Positions 49,646 through 59,112 of a stretch of DNA of 64,000 bases are shown here, piece by piece. Under the pieces are notes generated by a model, which was not told the DNA's origin, searched no databases, and worked only from the letters and a program-made list of their open reading frames with translations. The position numbers were made by a program, and so were the translations under genes. This stretch comes from Alphaproteobacteria bacterium (GTDB lineage Bacteria > Pseudomonadota > Alphaproteobacteria > Rickettsiales > UBA3002), in the NCBI GenBank assembly GCA_017302575.1, contig JAFLDD010000001.1, forward strand, positions 1-64,000, read 5' to 3'. Position 1 is the stretch's first letter; each line of letters starts with the position of its first letter.

Positions 49646-51745
49646 ATGTCTTTGAGTTCCATTAATACTAACATTGCGGCATATTCAGCCCAGCGCAATA
49701 TTGGCGCTGCGTCGGATAGTGCTGGTGCGTCGATCGCTCGCTTGTCGAGCGGTAACCGCATTGTAAAAGCCTCGGATGACGTGGCGGCCCTTTCAACTGG
49801 TACTTCGCTGCGCACCAGCGTGACCACGTTGAAACAAGCGCTGCTCAACACCTCGCAGGGTTCAAGCTTACTGCAGATCGCTGATGGCGCGCTCGGTCAA
49901 GTGGTTGACATTCTGCAACGTCAAAAGGCACTTGCGGTACAAGCGGGTTCGGGTTCGCTCAGCGATACGGACCGCTCATTCCTTAACCAAGAGTTCCAAG
50001 CCCTCTCAGACGAGATTAACCGTATTGCTACGCAGACTAAGTTTAGCTCGGTCAATCTGCTTAACGGTGCACTCTCTGGTTCAGAAGCTTTCGGTGTCAA
50101 CACGACTTTGGGTGTTGCGACCAACAACCAAACCGCGGCCAACGCCATTACTATTACGGGTGCTCCAGCGAACGGTGGCACCATCACAGTTAACGGCGTA
50201 ACGGTTACCTTTACCACTTCGGCGCTTGGTTCAGCCGATGCGGCGGGTAAAGTGGTCGTGGGTGCTGCTGTAGCACAAACGTCTGCTAACCTTGCTAAGT
50301 TCCTGAACGAGAACACCGATGCGCGCTTGCAAAACTACCAGTTTATCGCCAACGCGGGGAACGTTGTTGCTGTGTGGGCTGGTGGCACATTGAGTGGTGC
50401 TGCTGTGTTGGATGTGGCCGCTGGTACAGCGACCAACCTTACCGTTGGCACGGCTGCCAACCGCACGATTGCGGTGGGTACGACGGCAGATGGTCTGAGC
50501 GTGAACAGCACGAAAGCGCTTGGTGCAGTGACTGGTTCAATCTTCGCAACTGGTGGTACAACCGCTGCATTGGCTGGTCCAGCTATCACCACGTTCTTTG
50601 CTGGTGCGAACACTGGTATCCAAGGCAATGCTGATTTCATCGGCAAGCTTGGTGAGGGTAAGCTGGGTAAAATTACGGCTACCTACACAGGTGTTGCGGA
50701 CACGGCCATCTTCTCACTGCAAGTGGGCGACATCACCTATACCACTCCGGCGACGGATGTGGTGAACGCTGCGGTGGTTCCTCTGGTCTTCCAGGGTCGT
50801 AACTCGTTGGGTGTCAACACTGGTGGTACTTTCACACTGAACGTCGCGGGTGGTGCTATTGCTGCTGCCGATGCGAACAGTCAGGCGGAGTTCGACTCGA
50901 TTGCCGAGCAGATGAATGATTCCCTTGCTGGTGTAACATTCGTTCAAAACCGCGACATCACCACCTTCCAAGAAGGTGCGATTGTTAATGTGGGTGGCGT
51001 TCAGGTTGCTAACTTCAACAACATGCGCGCGAACTTTGTGTCGGGCAACTTCACCAGCATGAATATCGAAGATATTCAGATTGAAGCGCCTCCATTTGGT
51101 TCAACGGATGCGAAGATTACGGTACGTATCAATGGTGAGGATTACGTTAGCTTCTCGGGTATTGGTAACCAGATTGCCACCAACACCCAGATTGCCTTGC
51201 AGAACGTGAAAGACCCCACCAAGTCATTCAACTTCATGACGGGTACAGTCGCTGTAACTGGTACAACTGCCTTAAACCTTTCAACACAGACTAATGCAGA
51301 TGCTATTGAGTCTGCTTTGAAAGATGCGTTTGGTATTAAGGCTGGTAGTGCTGCTCTTACGTTCCAGGTGGGTAACACCTCTTCGGAATCGCTTGGGGTA
51401 CGCATCGATAGCGTTGAGACTAAGAACATTTATGCTGGTGCTACCTTGAGCGTCGATACCCAAGCCAATGCTTCGGCAGCTGGTACGGCGATTGACGCTG
51501 CATTGAACCGCGTTACGGCGATTCGTGCGAGTGTGGGTGCCTTGCAGTCTCGCTTCGACTTTGCTGCTTCGATTCTAGAAGTGAACGTCCAAAACCAAGA
51601 CGCAGCACGTGGCGTATTGCTTGATACGGATGTAACGGCCGAATCGACAGCCTACGCTACGGCTCAGGTGCAACTCCAAGCTGGTATTGCGGTACTCGCG
51701 CAAGCGAACCTACTGCCGCAGAACCTGCTCAAGCTCATTGGGTAA
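49646..51745 (+). CDS. flagellin 1 with large variable domain
   Basis: Encodes 699 aa, longer than the 270-500 aa of most flagellins. The N-terminal D0/D1 (M-S-L-S-S-I-N-T-N-I-A-A-Y-S-A-Q-R-N-I; L-S-S-G-N-R-I near 31) and the C-terminal D1/D0 (R-V-T-A-I-R-A-S-V-G-A-L-Q-S-R-F, then L-A-Q-A-N-L-L-P-Q-N-L-L) are conserved. Between them about 430 residues (about 165-595) form a Gly/Thr/Ala-rich beta region for the filament surface. Flagellin 2 at 56263 shares the whole layout including the insertion. AGGAGAACATC precedes the ATG. Neighbours fliB, fliW, flaG, fliD and fliS serve this protein. Confidence 0.95.
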   Translation: MSLSSINTNIAAYSAQRNIGAASDSAGASIARLSSGNRIVKASDDVAALSTGTSLRTSVTTLKQALLNTSQGSSLLQIADGALGQVVDILQRQKALAVQAGSGSLSDTDRSFLNQEFQALSDEINRIATQTKFSSVNLLNGALSGSEAFGVNTTLGVATNNQTAANAITITGAPANGGTITVNGVTVTFTTSALGSADAAGKVVVGAAVAQTSANLAKFLNENTDARLQNYQFIANAGNVVAVWAGGTLSGAAVLDVAAGTATNLTVGTAANRTIAVGTTADGLSVNSTKALGAVTGSIFATGGTTAALAGPAITTFFAGANTGIQGNADFIGKLGEGKLGKITATYTGVADTAIFSLQVGDITYTTPATDVVNAAVVPLVFQGRNSLGVNTGGTFTLNVAGGAIAAADANSQAEFDSIAEQMNDSLAGVTFVQNRDITTFQEGAIVNVGGVQVANFNNMRANFVSGNFTSMNIEDIQIEAPPFGSTDAKITVRINGEDYVSFSGIGNQIATNTQIALQNVKDPTKSFNFMTGTVAVTGTTALNLSTQTNADAIESALKDAFGIKAGSAALTFQVGNTSSESLGVRIDSVETKNIYAGATLSVDTQANASAAGTAIDAALNRVTAIRASVGALQSRFDFAASILEVNVQNQDAARGVLLDTDVTAESTAYATAQVQLQAGIAVLAQANLLPQNLLKLIG

Positions 51746-51788
51746 TTAATGAGCCTGGGAGTCTAGGGTTTACCTAGCGCTGATTAAA

Positions 51789-51819
51789 GGTGGGGGACTT
51801 TGGGTTAAGTACCCCCACC
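51789..51819 (+). promoter_or_regulatory. stable hairpin between flagellin 1 and flaG
   Basis: GGTGGGGG (51789-51796) pairs perfectly with CCCCCACC (51812-51819) over a 15-base loop. No T run follows, so it may protect the flagellin mRNA 3' end or attenuate flaG rather than terminate fully. Confidence 0.6.
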
Positions 51820-51853
51820 GGATCAGCGGCCGAGGCAAGAAGGAGTAAGGACA

Positions 51854-52222
51854 ATGGAGATCAATCTAAGAGGGGGTATCAAGTTACCCCAATCTCTTCC
51901 AGCCGCCAGAGGCGGCACTGAGATTCCCGTCGTCAAAACGTCACAGAACGTTGAGAGTGCGCTGCCTGGCGCGAACCAAGCGAATGATGTTGCATCCGCA
52001 GAAGTTCGTCGTTTTGAGCAGGTCAAGAAAGCCGCTGAGTCATTCTTCAAGGATGTCTACGCGGTCAATGACCATACATTCTCAATCTATAAAGATGCGT
52101 CGGGTCAGTATATTACGCGGTTCACGAGTCTTCGGGATGGTAGGGTCACCTACATTCCCGAGCCTCAGCTGCTGCAACATAGCAGTGGCGGTGGTGGATC
52201 GCTGATAGAAATTCAGGCTTAG
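51854..52222 (+). CDS. flaG: FlaG family flagellar protein
   Basis: Encodes 122 aa. The C-terminal half has the FlaG pattern: N-D-H-T-F-S-I-Y-K-D-A-S-G-Q-Y-I-T-R-F and I-P-E-P-Q-L-L. FlaG proteins are thought to limit filament length. The N-terminal half is basic and unstructured. GAAGGAGTAAGG precedes the ATG. It lies between flagellin 1 and fliD. Confidence 0.8.
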   Translation: MEINLRGGIKLPQSLPAARGGTEIPVVKTSQNVESALPGANQANDVASAEVRRFEQVKKAAESFFKDVYAVNDHTFSIYKDASGQYITRFTSLRDGRVTYIPEPQLLQHSSGGGGSLIEIQA

Positions 52223-52235
52223 GTGGTGTAAGCTC

Positions 52236-52251
52236 TGGCATAGAGCTTGCA
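52236..52251 (+). promoter_or_regulatory. sigma-54 promoter for fliD
   Basis: TGGCAT-AGAGC-TTGCA: GG and GC ten bases apart, one change from the -24/-12 consensus. It lies 65 bases upstream of fliD, in the 94-base flaG-fliD gap. Confidence 0.75.
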
Positions 52252-52316
52252 TCGCTTAAGAAGTTTGGGAGCTGGGTGCGCAAGTGCCCAGCGCCTGAAA
52301 CGGTAGGAGATACGTC

Positions 52317-54134
52317 ATGGTAACGCAGATACAGCTGGGCAATTTGTTCCAGCAAAACGGTAGGACTGTTGTTGGGGGTGGCCAAACCGCGTTCGACACC
52401 GAGTCTATCATTAACAGCCTTGTTGAGGCGAAGCGTCTTCCTGCGGTGACGCTTGAGAAGAAGAACGAGACCATCGGTAAGCAGCAAGAAGCATTGACCG
52501 ATCTACGCGGTTTGATGTCGCGCTTCAAAAGCGCGGTGGATACGCTCAGGAATCCTCCTGGTGTTGGCAATGCCGCGCAAAATATTTTCCAATATCGTGT
52601 AGCAACGCTGACCACGAATACGGGTGTTGCCGCAAGTAACTATGTCACCGCAACCGTAGAGCCGGGGGCTGCGACGCAGACCTTTACGGTTGACTCAGTA
52701 GACCAACTGGCGCGTGAAACGAAACAGCAAAGTGATAACTTTTTGCTGCCTGATGCTATTACTAGCTCGGTAGTATCTGCTGTATCAACGCCTGGTACAT
52801 TCACGGCAGGAACGTTTAACTTGCGCCGTCTTGGTGGCGGCAGCACGCCGATTACGCTTGATGCAGGCGATTCATTGCAAACAGTGGCCAATAAATTTAA
52901 TGAAGTGAAGAGCGCTACAGGTATTCAAGCGACTGTCTTGAAGGTAGCGGATGGTGTGCCGAATAATACCTATACGCTGGTATTTACGGCAACGAAAACA
53001 GGTCTTGATACGGCGTTTGATTTAGAGAATGCGGCCACCGTTACCTCTGATCCATCGGGTGTGCTTTCCAACCTCAATTTTGCGACCACGCAGTCAGCCC
53101 TCAACTCACAATTCACACTGGATGGTGTGGCGATTCAACGCCAAACCAACTCGGTGGCGGATGCGATTGATGGTATCACCTTTAACCTCAAGCAGGTTAC
53201 GCCTGCACTAACGTCTGTTGCGCTCACGATCGAGCCTGATACAGAAATTGTTACCAATGCGATTACACAGCTTGCAGACGTGTATAACGAACTGCGTTTG
53301 TTTGTATCCAAGCAATCCGAGGTTGGCAAAGATGGTCTGCCACTTGAGACGGCGGTTCTGGCCAATAACTCGACGTTGCGTTCGATCATGAATACGCTGA
53401 GTAGCGAAGTTTCAAGCACGGTATCTGGCATTACTGGTGGCAACCCATCACAACTTGCGGACCTTGGTATTAAGTTCCAAGATTTTGAAGGGGACGAGGA
53501 TAATCCCTTTACTCGCAACATTATCGTGTTGGATTCGGATAAACTGAAGTCGGCACTTGAATCGAATTATGACGGAGTACGCGCAGTATTTGAATTTCAG
53601 ATGAATTCGCAGAACGCCAACTTGGCGGTATTCAAACGCAACAACTCACTTGCTGTAAATGATATTACGCTGACGATCGATCGCGACCCCGTCACGCCTA
53701 TTTATACGGCAACGTATAATGACCCGCTATTGGGTTCGGTGACAGTGAACCTAGATGGTACGGATATTACATCAACGGGTGGTGTGTTCCTCAAAGGGCA
53801 AAACGGTACGGTGTTGGAGGGGTTGGAGCTGATCTTCTCGGCAACAACCGACGAAACATTCGATGTCAGCTTCACGCAAGGCATTGGTGATCGTCTCTTC
53901 AATGCGATTGAATCCATCATTGATGATGAAGAAGGCTTGCTGACTGGCGAGCAAAACCGCTTAGAAGACGTGGTGACGAACAATGAAGAGGAAATCACCG
54001 ATATTGATACATTCATTGCACGTTACCGCGAGCAACTCATCGCGCAATATAGTCGTTTAGAAGAGGCGTTGTCGAAAGCCAATAACCTGTTACAACTACT
54101 TGGTGCGCAAGCGGATGCGCGTAACTCTGCATAA
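52317..54134 (+). CDS. fliD: flagellar filament cap protein FliD
   Basis: Encodes 605 aa. FliD caps the growing filament and folds incoming flagellin. The N-terminal segment F-D-T-E-S-I-I-N-S-L-V-E-A-K-R-L-P-A and the C-terminal coiled coil (E-E-I-T-D-I-D-T-F-I-A-R-Y-R-E-Q-L, Y-S-R-L-E-E-A-L-S-K) are the conserved FliD_N and FliD_C ends. The middle is a variable beta domain. Preceded by a sigma-54 site and GGTAGGAGATA as ribosome site; fliS follows after 15 bases. Confidence 0.95.
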   Translation: MVTQIQLGNLFQQNGRTVVGGGQTAFDTESIINSLVEAKRLPAVTLEKKNETIGKQQEALTDLRGLMSRFKSAVDTLRNPPGVGNAAQNIFQYRVATLTTNTGVAASNYVTATVEPGAATQTFTVDSVDQLARETKQQSDNFLLPDAITSSVVSAVSTPGTFTAGTFNLRRLGGGSTPITLDAGDSLQTVANKFNEVKSATGIQATVLKVADGVPNNTYTLVFTATKTGLDTAFDLENAATVTSDPSGVLSNLNFATTQSALNSQFTLDGVAIQRQTNSVADAIDGITFNLKQVTPALTSVALTIEPDTEIVTNAITQLADVYNELRLFVSKQSEVGKDGLPLETAVLANNSTLRSIMNTLSSEVSSTVSGITGGNPSQLADLGIKFQDFEGDEDNPFTRNIIVLDSDKLKSALESNYDGVRAVFEFQMNSQNANLAVFKRNNSLAVNDITLTIDRDPVTPIYTATYNDPLLGSVTVNLDGTDITSTGGVFLKGQNGTVLEGLELIFSATTDETFDVSFTQGIGDRLFNAIESIIDDEEGLLTGEQNRLEDVVTNNEEEITDIDTFIARYREQLIAQYSRLEEALSKANNLLQLLGAQADARNSA

Positions 54135-54149
54135 TGTGCGGTAATCTTT

Positions 54150-54611
54150 ATGTCGCCTAGTAACTATCAGAACGTCAAAGCCTATCATCGTGCTAGCCAT
54201 ACCGTTGCAAAGACGCGGCAGGTCGTGATGCTGTATGACGGGATGATTCGTTTCTTGAAGCAGGCGCGCGATTGTATGGAAAGCCGCGATATCGAAGGAC
54301 GCTATAATAAGCTTATCAAGGCGGGTGAGATTATTATGGGGCTGCAATCCAGCCTTGATTTTGACAATGGTGGTGATGCGGCGCGTGTGCTTTATGGATT
54401 CTATTCAACGATTGATATGCGCATTATCTCGCTGCACCGTACCAATGATATCGCCGATTGCGATCGCATCATTGCAGACCTCAAAGAAATGCGCGACGTG
54501 TGGAACCGTATTGATCGCGGCTTGCCTGAAAAGGATGCTGCACCAGAAGTTGCAGATGAGCAGGAAGTGCCACCACAACCACCTGAAGAACCTGTCACGA
54601 TTTCCGCATAA
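54150..54611 (+). CDS. fliS: flagellin export chaperone FliS
   Basis: Encodes 153 aa, with a conserved 4-helix core of about 125 residues: Y-x-x-A-S-H-T-V-A-K-T-R-Q-V-V-M-L-Y-D-G-M-I near residues 10-32, and the Asn/Gly turn before the third helix. FliS binds the flagellin C-terminus in the cytoplasm. An acidic Pro/Glu tail of about 25 residues is added at the C-terminus. FliS is uncommon in the best-studied alphaproteobacteria, which use FlaF and FlbT. Confidence 0.92.
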   Translation: MSPSNYQNVKAYHRASHTVAKTRQVVMLYDGMIRFLKQARDCMESRDIEGRYNKLIKAGEIIMGLQSSLDFDNGGDAARVLYGFYSTIDMRIISLHRTNDIADCDRIIADLKEMRDVWNRIDRGLPEKDAAPEVADEQEVPPQPPEEPVTISA

Positions 54612-54640
54612 TTCATTAGATTCAGTGGCTTATACTGTCT

Positions 54641-54656
54641 TGGCATAGTGATTGCA
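54641..54656 (+). promoter_or_regulatory. sigma-54 promoter for fliK
   Basis: TGGCAT-AGTGA-TTGCA, with GG and GC ten bases apart. It lies 31 bases before the fliK start and is nearly identical to the fliD site. Confidence 0.8.
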
Positions 54657-54687
54657 AAGATAGACCCGTATTAACTCGGGGCATCTT

Positions 54688-56253
54688 ATGCAATTTTCAT
54701 TGCTAAGTCTTTTAGGCATTCAGCCGCAGCAGCTTGCGGCGGTTGGTGCTGCTGTACCTCAAGAAGGTAAGCAAGGCACCGAATCAGAGGGGACTGCGTT
54801 TTCTGAGTTATTGGTAAGTGCAAACCCTCAGCAAAGCGATTCGCAGCAAGGTCAGCAGCAGGCAAGCGGCGGCGATCTTGTCCGCGAGCTCGTTGCAAAT
54901 ATCATGGTTGCCCAAGAAGATGGGCACGTTGTATCAGGCGTAACGAATCCACATGCAGCGCATATTCAAAATATTCTTGATCGTAAAATTTCTCCGGAGA
55001 CGGCCCATGAATTATTACAGCAATTCAGTGGCAATTCTAACGGTGAGAAGCCACCGGAAGCACTTAAAGAAGCACTAGAGCAGATTGAAGCTTCAGGTGA
55101 AGTAAGCACCGTACAAGATATTCTTAGCCAAGTAGCTGCAGGCCAACCTGATGAAATAACAGAGCAGCGTGCGACCACACTACAGCGAGCCCTGCAATGG
55201 CTGCAACAAGCACTCACCTCTAATCCTGCACCTATGGAAGCGCTGGCGGCGATGAGCGCTGGTGCTACCTTTCCGGAAATTACGACTCCTGCGTCAGAGC
55301 GAAGAAAAGAAACGCAAGGAACAGAAGAAGTTGCGAAAATGATTCCGCACTGGGTTCGTCAGATTAGTGTGCCTACAGATGAAACCTCTCAATCTACGTC
55401 TGCTCCAGCACGTGTGGTGTCCAACGTAGCAGAAAAGATCTTATCGCCCATGGCTAGTAACGCACCTTTTGCAACGTTGCCAGAGGTTGATTTACCTGAC
55501 ACTCGAACTGCAGAAGCGGCCCCTGTTGAACAGGGAATCACCGCCGATGACGCGCTTGTTCTTGTGGCCACTAAACAAAATACTCCACATCAGCACGCGC
55601 ATGGCCAAAACAAGCCAGATGTGTTTGAGGCAATGATTGCCGATCTCTCGATGGAGCCATCCAGTGATGTGGCTATTGAAGATTTAGCTGTTTCTCCATC
55701 ATCAAAAGAAGGCGAACCAACAAGCATTAATGGTCTTGCACACCAGCCTAGCGCGACAAGTGCTGAGCACCGTGTGCATGATAATGTGCGTATTCATCAT
55801 GCAAATTTTGCCTATTTGCGTAGCGAGGTAATGGATCAGGTAAAAGTAGGTGTGACGCAAGCAATTAGTGATGGTGTGGATCGTATCACCATTCAGCTTA
55901 ACCCTCAGGACTTAGGTCGTGTCGAAGTAAAGATGGACATCGCGGCTGATGGTATGTCGCAGATTTCGTTCCTCGTCGATAAAGCCGATACCTTTGATTT
56001 GCTGCAACGTGATGCACGTGCGCTTGAGCGCATGCTGCAAGAAGCCGGCGTGCGCGCCGATGCGGGCAGTATGGAATTTAACCTACGTCAAGAAAGTCAA
56101 AATAAAGAGCCGTGGGGTGAGGCGGCCGACCACAATGACGGTAATGCTGCGGCAACAGAAGTTTCCAATCTTTCAACCACGTTTAACCCCGGTGATTTGC
56201 CGACCCAGATGTATGTGCATTTGGTGAGTGATCGCCTCGATATCACAGCATAG
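54688..56253 (+). CDS. fliK: flagellar hook-length control protein FliK
   Basis: Encodes 521 aa. The C-terminal Flg_hook domain is clear (about residues 385-470): V-D-R-I-T-I-Q-L-N-P-Q-D-L-G-R-V-E-V-K, then F-L-V-D-K-A-D-T-F-D-L-L-Q-R-D-A and L-Q-E-A-G-V. The rest is a Gln/Ala/Pro/Thr-rich ruler region of low complexity, normal for FliK. It measures hook length and switches export specificity. It lies under its own sigma-54 promoter and nine bases before flagellin 2. Confidence 0.93.
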   Translation: MQFSLLSLLGIQPQQLAAVGAAVPQEGKQGTESEGTAFSELLVSANPQQSDSQQGQQQASGGDLVRELVANIMVAQEDGHVVSGVTNPHAAHIQNILDRKISPETAHELLQQFSGNSNGEKPPEALKEALEQIEASGEVSTVQDILSQVAAGQPDEITEQRATTLQRALQWLQQALTSNPAPMEALAAMSAGATFPEITTPASERRKETQGTEEVAKMIPHWVRQISVPTDETSQSTSAPARVVSNVAEKILSPMASNAPFATLPEVDLPDTRTAEAAPVEQGITADDALVLVATKQNTPHQHAHGQNKPDVFEAMIADLSMEPSSDVAIEDLAVSPSSKEGEPTSINGLAHQPSATSAEHRVHDNVRIHHANFAYLRSEVMDQVKVGVTQAISDGVDRITIQLNPQDLGRVEVKMDIAADGMSQISFLVDKADTFDLLQRDARALERMLQEAGVRADAGSMEFNLRQESQNKEPWGEAADHNDGNAAATEVSNLSTTFNPGDLPTQMYVHLVSDRLDITA

Positions 56254-56262
56254 GAGAGTCTC

Positions 56263-58341
56263 ATGTCTATTAGTTCAATTAATTCTAATATTCCTGCTTA
56301 TTCGGCGCAACGCAGCATTGGGGCTGCTTCGCAAAATACAGCAGATTCGATTACACGTCTTTCAAGTGGTAACCGCATTGTTCGCGCAGGCGACGATGTG
56401 GCCGCTACTGCAACAGGTGGTGCGCTACGCGGTAGTGTTACGGTGCTGCGTCAAGCATTGCTCAACACTTCGCAAGGTACGAGTTTGCTACAGATTGCGG
56501 ACGGTGCATTGAGCCAAGTGATGGACATTCTACAACGTCAGAAAGCACTATCGGCGCAAGCAGGCTCTGGTTCAGTCAGTGACATGGATCGCTCATTCAT
56601 CAACCAAGAATTTCAAGCCTTGGCGGATGAGATTAACCGTATCGCAAAATCGACCAAGTTCGGTTCTGTGACGCTTTTGGATGGTACCTTGTCGGGTGCG
56701 GAGTCGCTGGTAAGTAACGTCCAACTAGGCACTAACACTTCTGCGACAACAGCGGCGGATGTGTTTCAATTCACTGGTGCTGTAGGTAACGGAGAAACCA
56801 TCTCCGTTAATGGTGTTACGGTTACCTTTACAACTTCGGCAGTTGGCACTGCCGGTGCCGCAGGTAGAGTGGTGGTAGGCGCCGCGCCTGCTGAAACCGC
56901 CGCAAACCTTGCACGTTTCCTCAACGAAAATTCAGACCCACGTTTGTCGAATCTGAGTTTTGTGGCAACAGGTGCGAATATCACTGCCAACTGGGGAGGT
57001 GGTGCTCTGGATGGTGCGTATATACTAGAAGCATCGCTAGGTACTGCGACAAACATTACGCTTGGCACTGCAGCAGATCGTACAATCGCTGCTGGTACAT
57101 CAGGTGATGGTTTATCAGTAGACCGTGTGCGTGCAGTCGGTGCGGTAAAGGGCACTCTATTTGCCAATGGCGATACTACTGCAGCGCTTGCTGGCCCTGC
57201 AATAATCACCACTACGATTGAGGATAATGCTGATTTTATCGGCAAGCTTGGTACTGGTAAGCTAGGGATATTTACTGGCACCTATACTGCAACCGATACT
57301 GCAACATTCCAACTCAAAGTTGGTAACATTACCTATACGACCAATGTTACGGATATTGTTGATCCTGCAGTTATTCCACTGGTCTTCACTGGTGCAGATG
57401 AGTTTGGGAATTCTGTTGGCGGTAGCTTTACCTTGAACGTTGGTGGTGGCACGGTTACAACTTTCGACAGCCAAGGGCAGCTGGAACAATTGCTTGCGCA
57501 ATTCAATGAAGCATTCTCTGGTGTAACGTTTACGCAAAACCGTGACATTACTAACTTCCAAGAAGGTGCGGTAGTACAAGTCAATGGTGTTGAGGTATCC
57601 AACCTGAATGGTGCATCGGTGAATTTCCGCTCGGATGATTTCAGTTCAGTCAGTATTGAAGACATCCAAATTGATGAGGCACCGATTGGTTCAACGGACG
57701 TTAAATTCACTGTGCAAGTGAATGGCGAGACTTATGTGAGCTTGTCGGGTATTGGTAACCAGATTGGTATCAACACTTCCATTACTTTGCAAAACATCAG
57801 TAATCCAAATCGTGTTCTGACACTTCAAACTGGTAATACGGCGATTGCTGGTTCGTCAGTAACCGCGCTTGATCTCACCACTCAAGCTAATGCAGATGCA
57901 TTGGAAGCAGCGCTGAAGAACGCTTTCGGGATTGATGCTGGCAGTGCAAAACTGAGCTTCCGTGTGGGTAATGCTGCAGGTGAAACACTAGGTGTAAAAA
58001 TTGACAGTGTCACCACCCAGAACATCTACGGTGGCAAAGTGTTGAGCATTGCAACGCAAGCGGCGGCTTCAGCAGCATCCGATGTTCTGGATATTGCGAT
58101 CAACCGTGTTACGGCGATTCGTGCCAACGTAGGTGCATTGCAGTCACGCTTCGATTTTGCATCGAACAATATTCAATTCTCGGTGCAGAACCAAGACTCA
58201 GCGCGTAGCGCACTCCTTGATACGGATATCAGCAAGGAGTCGACGGATTACGCAAATGCTCAGGTGCAAGTTCAAGCGGGCGTAAGCGTACTCGCGCAAG
58301 CGAACCAGCTTACCCAGAACCTGCTCAAGTTGATTGGTTAA
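56263..58341 (+). CDS. flagellin 2 with large variable domain
   Basis: Encodes 692 aa, a paralogue of flagellin 1 along the whole length: same D0/D1 ends, the same G-V-T-V-T-F-T-T-S-A insertion start, N-A-D-F-I-G-K-L-G and Q-N-R-D-I-T-x-F-Q-E-G-A landmarks. Differences concentrate in the middle, as expected for surface-exposed parts. It lies nine bases after fliK and before flgD, so it is probably transcribed with fliK from the sigma-54 promoter at 54641, unlike flagellin 1 with its CtrA box. It may form a minor or basal filament section. Confidence 0.95.
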   Translation: MSISSINSNIPAYSAQRSIGAASQNTADSITRLSSGNRIVRAGDDVAATATGGALRGSVTVLRQALLNTSQGTSLLQIADGALSQVMDILQRQKALSAQAGSGSVSDMDRSFINQEFQALADEINRIAKSTKFGSVTLLDGTLSGAESLVSNVQLGTNTSATTAADVFQFTGAVGNGETISVNGVTVTFTTSAVGTAGAAGRVVVGAAPAETAANLARFLNENSDPRLSNLSFVATGANITANWGGGALDGAYILEASLGTATNITLGTAADRTIAAGTSGDGLSVDRVRAVGAVKGTLFANGDTTAALAGPAIITTTIEDNADFIGKLGTGKLGIFTGTYTATDTATFQLKVGNITYTTNVTDIVDPAVIPLVFTGADEFGNSVGGSFTLNVGGGTVTTFDSQGQLEQLLAQFNEAFSGVTFTQNRDITNFQEGAVVQVNGVEVSNLNGASVNFRSDDFSSVSIEDIQIDEAPIGSTDVKFTVQVNGETYVSLSGIGNQIGINTSITLQNISNPNRVLTLQTGNTAIAGSSVTALDLTTQANADALEAALKNAFGIDAGSAKLSFRVGNAAGETLGVKIDSVTTQNIYGGKVLSIATQAAASAASDVLDIAINRVTAIRANVGALQSRFDFASNNIQFSVQNQDSARSALLDTDISKESTDYANAQVQVQAGVSVLAQANQLTQNLLKLIG

Positions 58342-58366
58342 TTAACGTAAGAAAGTTGAGGTCGCC

Positions 58367-59062
58367 ATGCCTATTGATGCGATTAGTCAGACCACCAATC
58401 CCTCCACCGCTACGGTGGCAGGTACGGGGCTGAGTGGCGACCTCAATACATTCTTGAAGTTATTTACGGTGCAGTTGCAAAATCAGGACCCAACCAATCC
58501 GCTAGACACGAACGAGATGACCTCGCAGTTAGCGCAGTTCAGTACGGTCGAGCAACAAGCCAGAACCAATCAAGGCATTGAGAAATTGATTGCTGCGCAA
58601 CAGCAAACCCAACTTTCCACCGCCGTTAGCTACCTCAATCGTGAAGTGGAGACGGAAGGAAACACGGGTACGCTTTCAGCAGGACAGGCGACGTTTAGTT
58701 ATTTCCTTCCAGAGTCAGCTCAATCGGCACAGGTGACAATCACCAACGCGGCGGGCAGGGCTGTATTTAACGGCCAAGGATCGCTTGATAAGGGCCGCAA
58801 CCTTGTGGTGTGGGACGGTACTAATAGTTTCAACGGCGACGATGAGCCAAACGGTAAATACACCATTACGGTGAAGGCAAAAAATGCTGCCGGTAACGAC
58901 ATGGATGTCGATACGCGTGCAGTCGGAATTGTGACGGGCGTAGAGAGCTCGAAAGAAGGCAAAATCTTGCTCTCAGTCGGTGATGTTGAAGTGCCATTTG
59001 ATGAAATTTTAGCGGTGCGTGACCCAGTGATCGTCGATCTTGGCACGGGAAATGCATCATAG
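58367..59062 (+). CDS. flgD: flagellar hook assembly protein FlgD
   Basis: Encodes 231 aa. FlgD is the scaffold cap for hook growth. The N-terminal signature F-L-K-L-F-T-V-Q-L-Q-N-Q-D-P-T-N-P-L-D-T-N-E-M-T is at about residues 29-52 and is followed by Q-L-A-Q-F-S-T-V-E-Q. The C-terminal half holds the Ig-like FLgD domains (V-V-W-D-G-T-N, D-D-E-P-N-G-K-Y). 25 bases after flagellin 2 and 50 before flgE. Confidence 0.96.
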   Translation: MPIDAISQTTNPSTATVAGTGLSGDLNTFLKLFTVQLQNQDPTNPLDTNEMTSQLAQFSTVEQQARTNQGIEKLIAAQQQTQLSTAVSYLNREVETEGNTGTLSAGQATFSYFLPESAQSAQVTITNAAGRAVFNGQGSLDKGRNLVVWDGTNSFNGDDEPNGKYTITVKAKNAAGNDMDVDTRAVGIVTGVESSKEGKILLSVGDVEVPFDEILAVRDPVIVDLGTGNAS

Positions 59063-59112
59063 ATATTTAATAGGGATTAACGGGATTTACCTGACGAACT
59101 AGGGAGGAATTT

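Noticed and set aside
59067..59080. TTAA-N6-TTAA before flgE as a CtrA box
   Set aside because: The spacer is six, not seven, bases.
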